Below, one piece after another: positions 5,635 through 6,054 of a DNA stretch of 6,054 bases (its first letter is position 1; every line of letters starts with the position of its first letter). Below the pieces are notes generated by a model, which was not told where the DNA came from, searched no databases, and saw nothing but the letters and a program-made list of their open reading frames with translations. The translations under genes and the position numbers were made by a program. Origin of the DNA: Desulfobacteraceae bacterium (lineage in GTDB: Bacteria; Desulfobacterota; Desulfobacteria; Desulfobacterales; BuS5); NCBI GenBank assembly GCA_030642865.1, contig DAOWMW010000088.1:1-6054 (forward strand). The letters run 5' to 3'.

Positions 5635-5642
5635 TAAAAGAA

Positions 5643-6054
5643 TTGAAAAATATTTCATGGGTATTGTTATCATCTTTTGCAGTAATTGTTATGGCAATTG
5701 TCTATGTTCTTCCCACGATAAATCTTGATATCTGGCCTCACAAAAAAATAAATCTGGGACTTGATCTTCAAGGCGGGATGCATCTTGTTCTGGAAGTTGA
5801 CACTGATAAAGCCGTGGAGAGTACTTTGGAGCGTATCTCCCATGAAATTCGCGGGGATCTTAAAAAGGAGCATATCAGACACAAGGGGATAAATCTTCTC
5901 AAAGGTCTAAGGCTGTCAATAAAGATAAATCCAGACAATCTTGATAAGTTTACCGATTTTATGGATTCTGGTTATAGAGATTTACATCTTCTTTCAAAAT
6001 CTGTTTCTAATGATATTTGCACTGTTCTTTTGGCTCTTCCGGAAGATGAGGTAA
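5643..6054 (+). CDS. secD: Protein translocase subunit SecD, 5' part only
   Basis: SecD works with SecF in the inner membrane to promote late steps of Sec-dependent export, using the proton motive force and a large periplasmic domain. The window holds the first 137 codons; the gene continues past the right edge, where the known family is usually well over 400 residues. Seen here are the N-terminal helix (about 6-26) and the diagnostic block INLGLDLQGGMHLVLEVD (36-53), followed by the beginning of the periplasmic region with alternating beta and helical stretches. The TTG start yields MKNISW, a typical N-terminus for SecD of this group. It follows yajC in the usual order but after a long gap, so it may have its own promoter or leader control; no strong promoter is obvious. 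Confidence 0.96.
   Translation, partial: MKNISWVLLSSFAVIVMAIVYVLPTINLDIWPHKKINLGLDLQGGMHLVLEVDTDKAVESTLERISHEIRGDLKKEHIRHKGINLLKGLRLSIKINPDNLDKFTDFMDSGYRDLHLLSKSVSNDICTVLLALPEDEV

Larger units (their letters stand above)
5258..5642 (+). other. Long yajC-secD gap with repeats and no clear gene
   Basis: This 385-nt stretch separates two genes that are usually adjacent. Two overlapping reading frames stay open. One runs to a stop at 5438, with a possible TTG start at 5265 and no usable ribosome binding site. The other runs from ATG 5314 to a stop at 5481 and contains NQLKLLTALF; it also lacks a ribosome binding site. Neither is recognised, and neither has a convincing signal peptide. The region also holds a near-perfect 19-nt direct repeat, the 8-mer CGCACTGT twice (5358-5365 and 5472-5479), the element CAGGCACCTG (5292-5301), TGCAGG three times, and a small hairpin (5520-5537). 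It may be a structured leader of secD or a decayed gene. Confidence 0.5.

Overview
The window reads as a chromosomal segment of a low-to-moderate GC Gram-negative bacterium. The pyruvate kinase, YajC and SecD sequences resemble those of sulfate-reducing Desulfobacterota (Desulfobacteraceae-like, for example Desulfobacter or Desulfobacula relatives). This placement is an impression from protein style and base composition, not a search result. All genes lie on the + strand.

Left part (1-1459): a complete pyruvate kinase gene (pyk), preceded by a tight inverted repeat that contains its ribosome binding site.

Middle (1495-4604): three closely packed genes that look like one translational unit. 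They encode a predicted lipoprotein with a very basic C-terminus, a multi-spanning membrane protein made of four DUF350-type half-repeats, and a membrane-anchored spermidine-synthase-like aminopropyltransferase. The second and third genes overlap by 10 nt. DUF350 proteins beside membrane-bound SpeE-like enzymes are a recurrent but functionally undescribed arrangement, and this is the best candidate here for an uncharacterised system. No SpeD (AdoMet decarboxylase) gene is visible. The pyk stop and the lipoprotein start are only about 35 nt apart with no obvious terminator, so pyk may be cotranscribed with the cassette.

Right part (4605-6054): a 329-nt noncoding gap with a plausible sigma-70 promoter, then yajC, then an unusually long 385-nt gap containing direct repeats and hairpins, then the 5' part of secD, which is cut by the window edge. 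YajC and SecD are accessory parts of the Sec translocon. Both genes appear to start with TTG, and the spermidine-synthase-like gene starts with GTG. I see no rRNA, tRNA, CRISPR array or insertion sequence.
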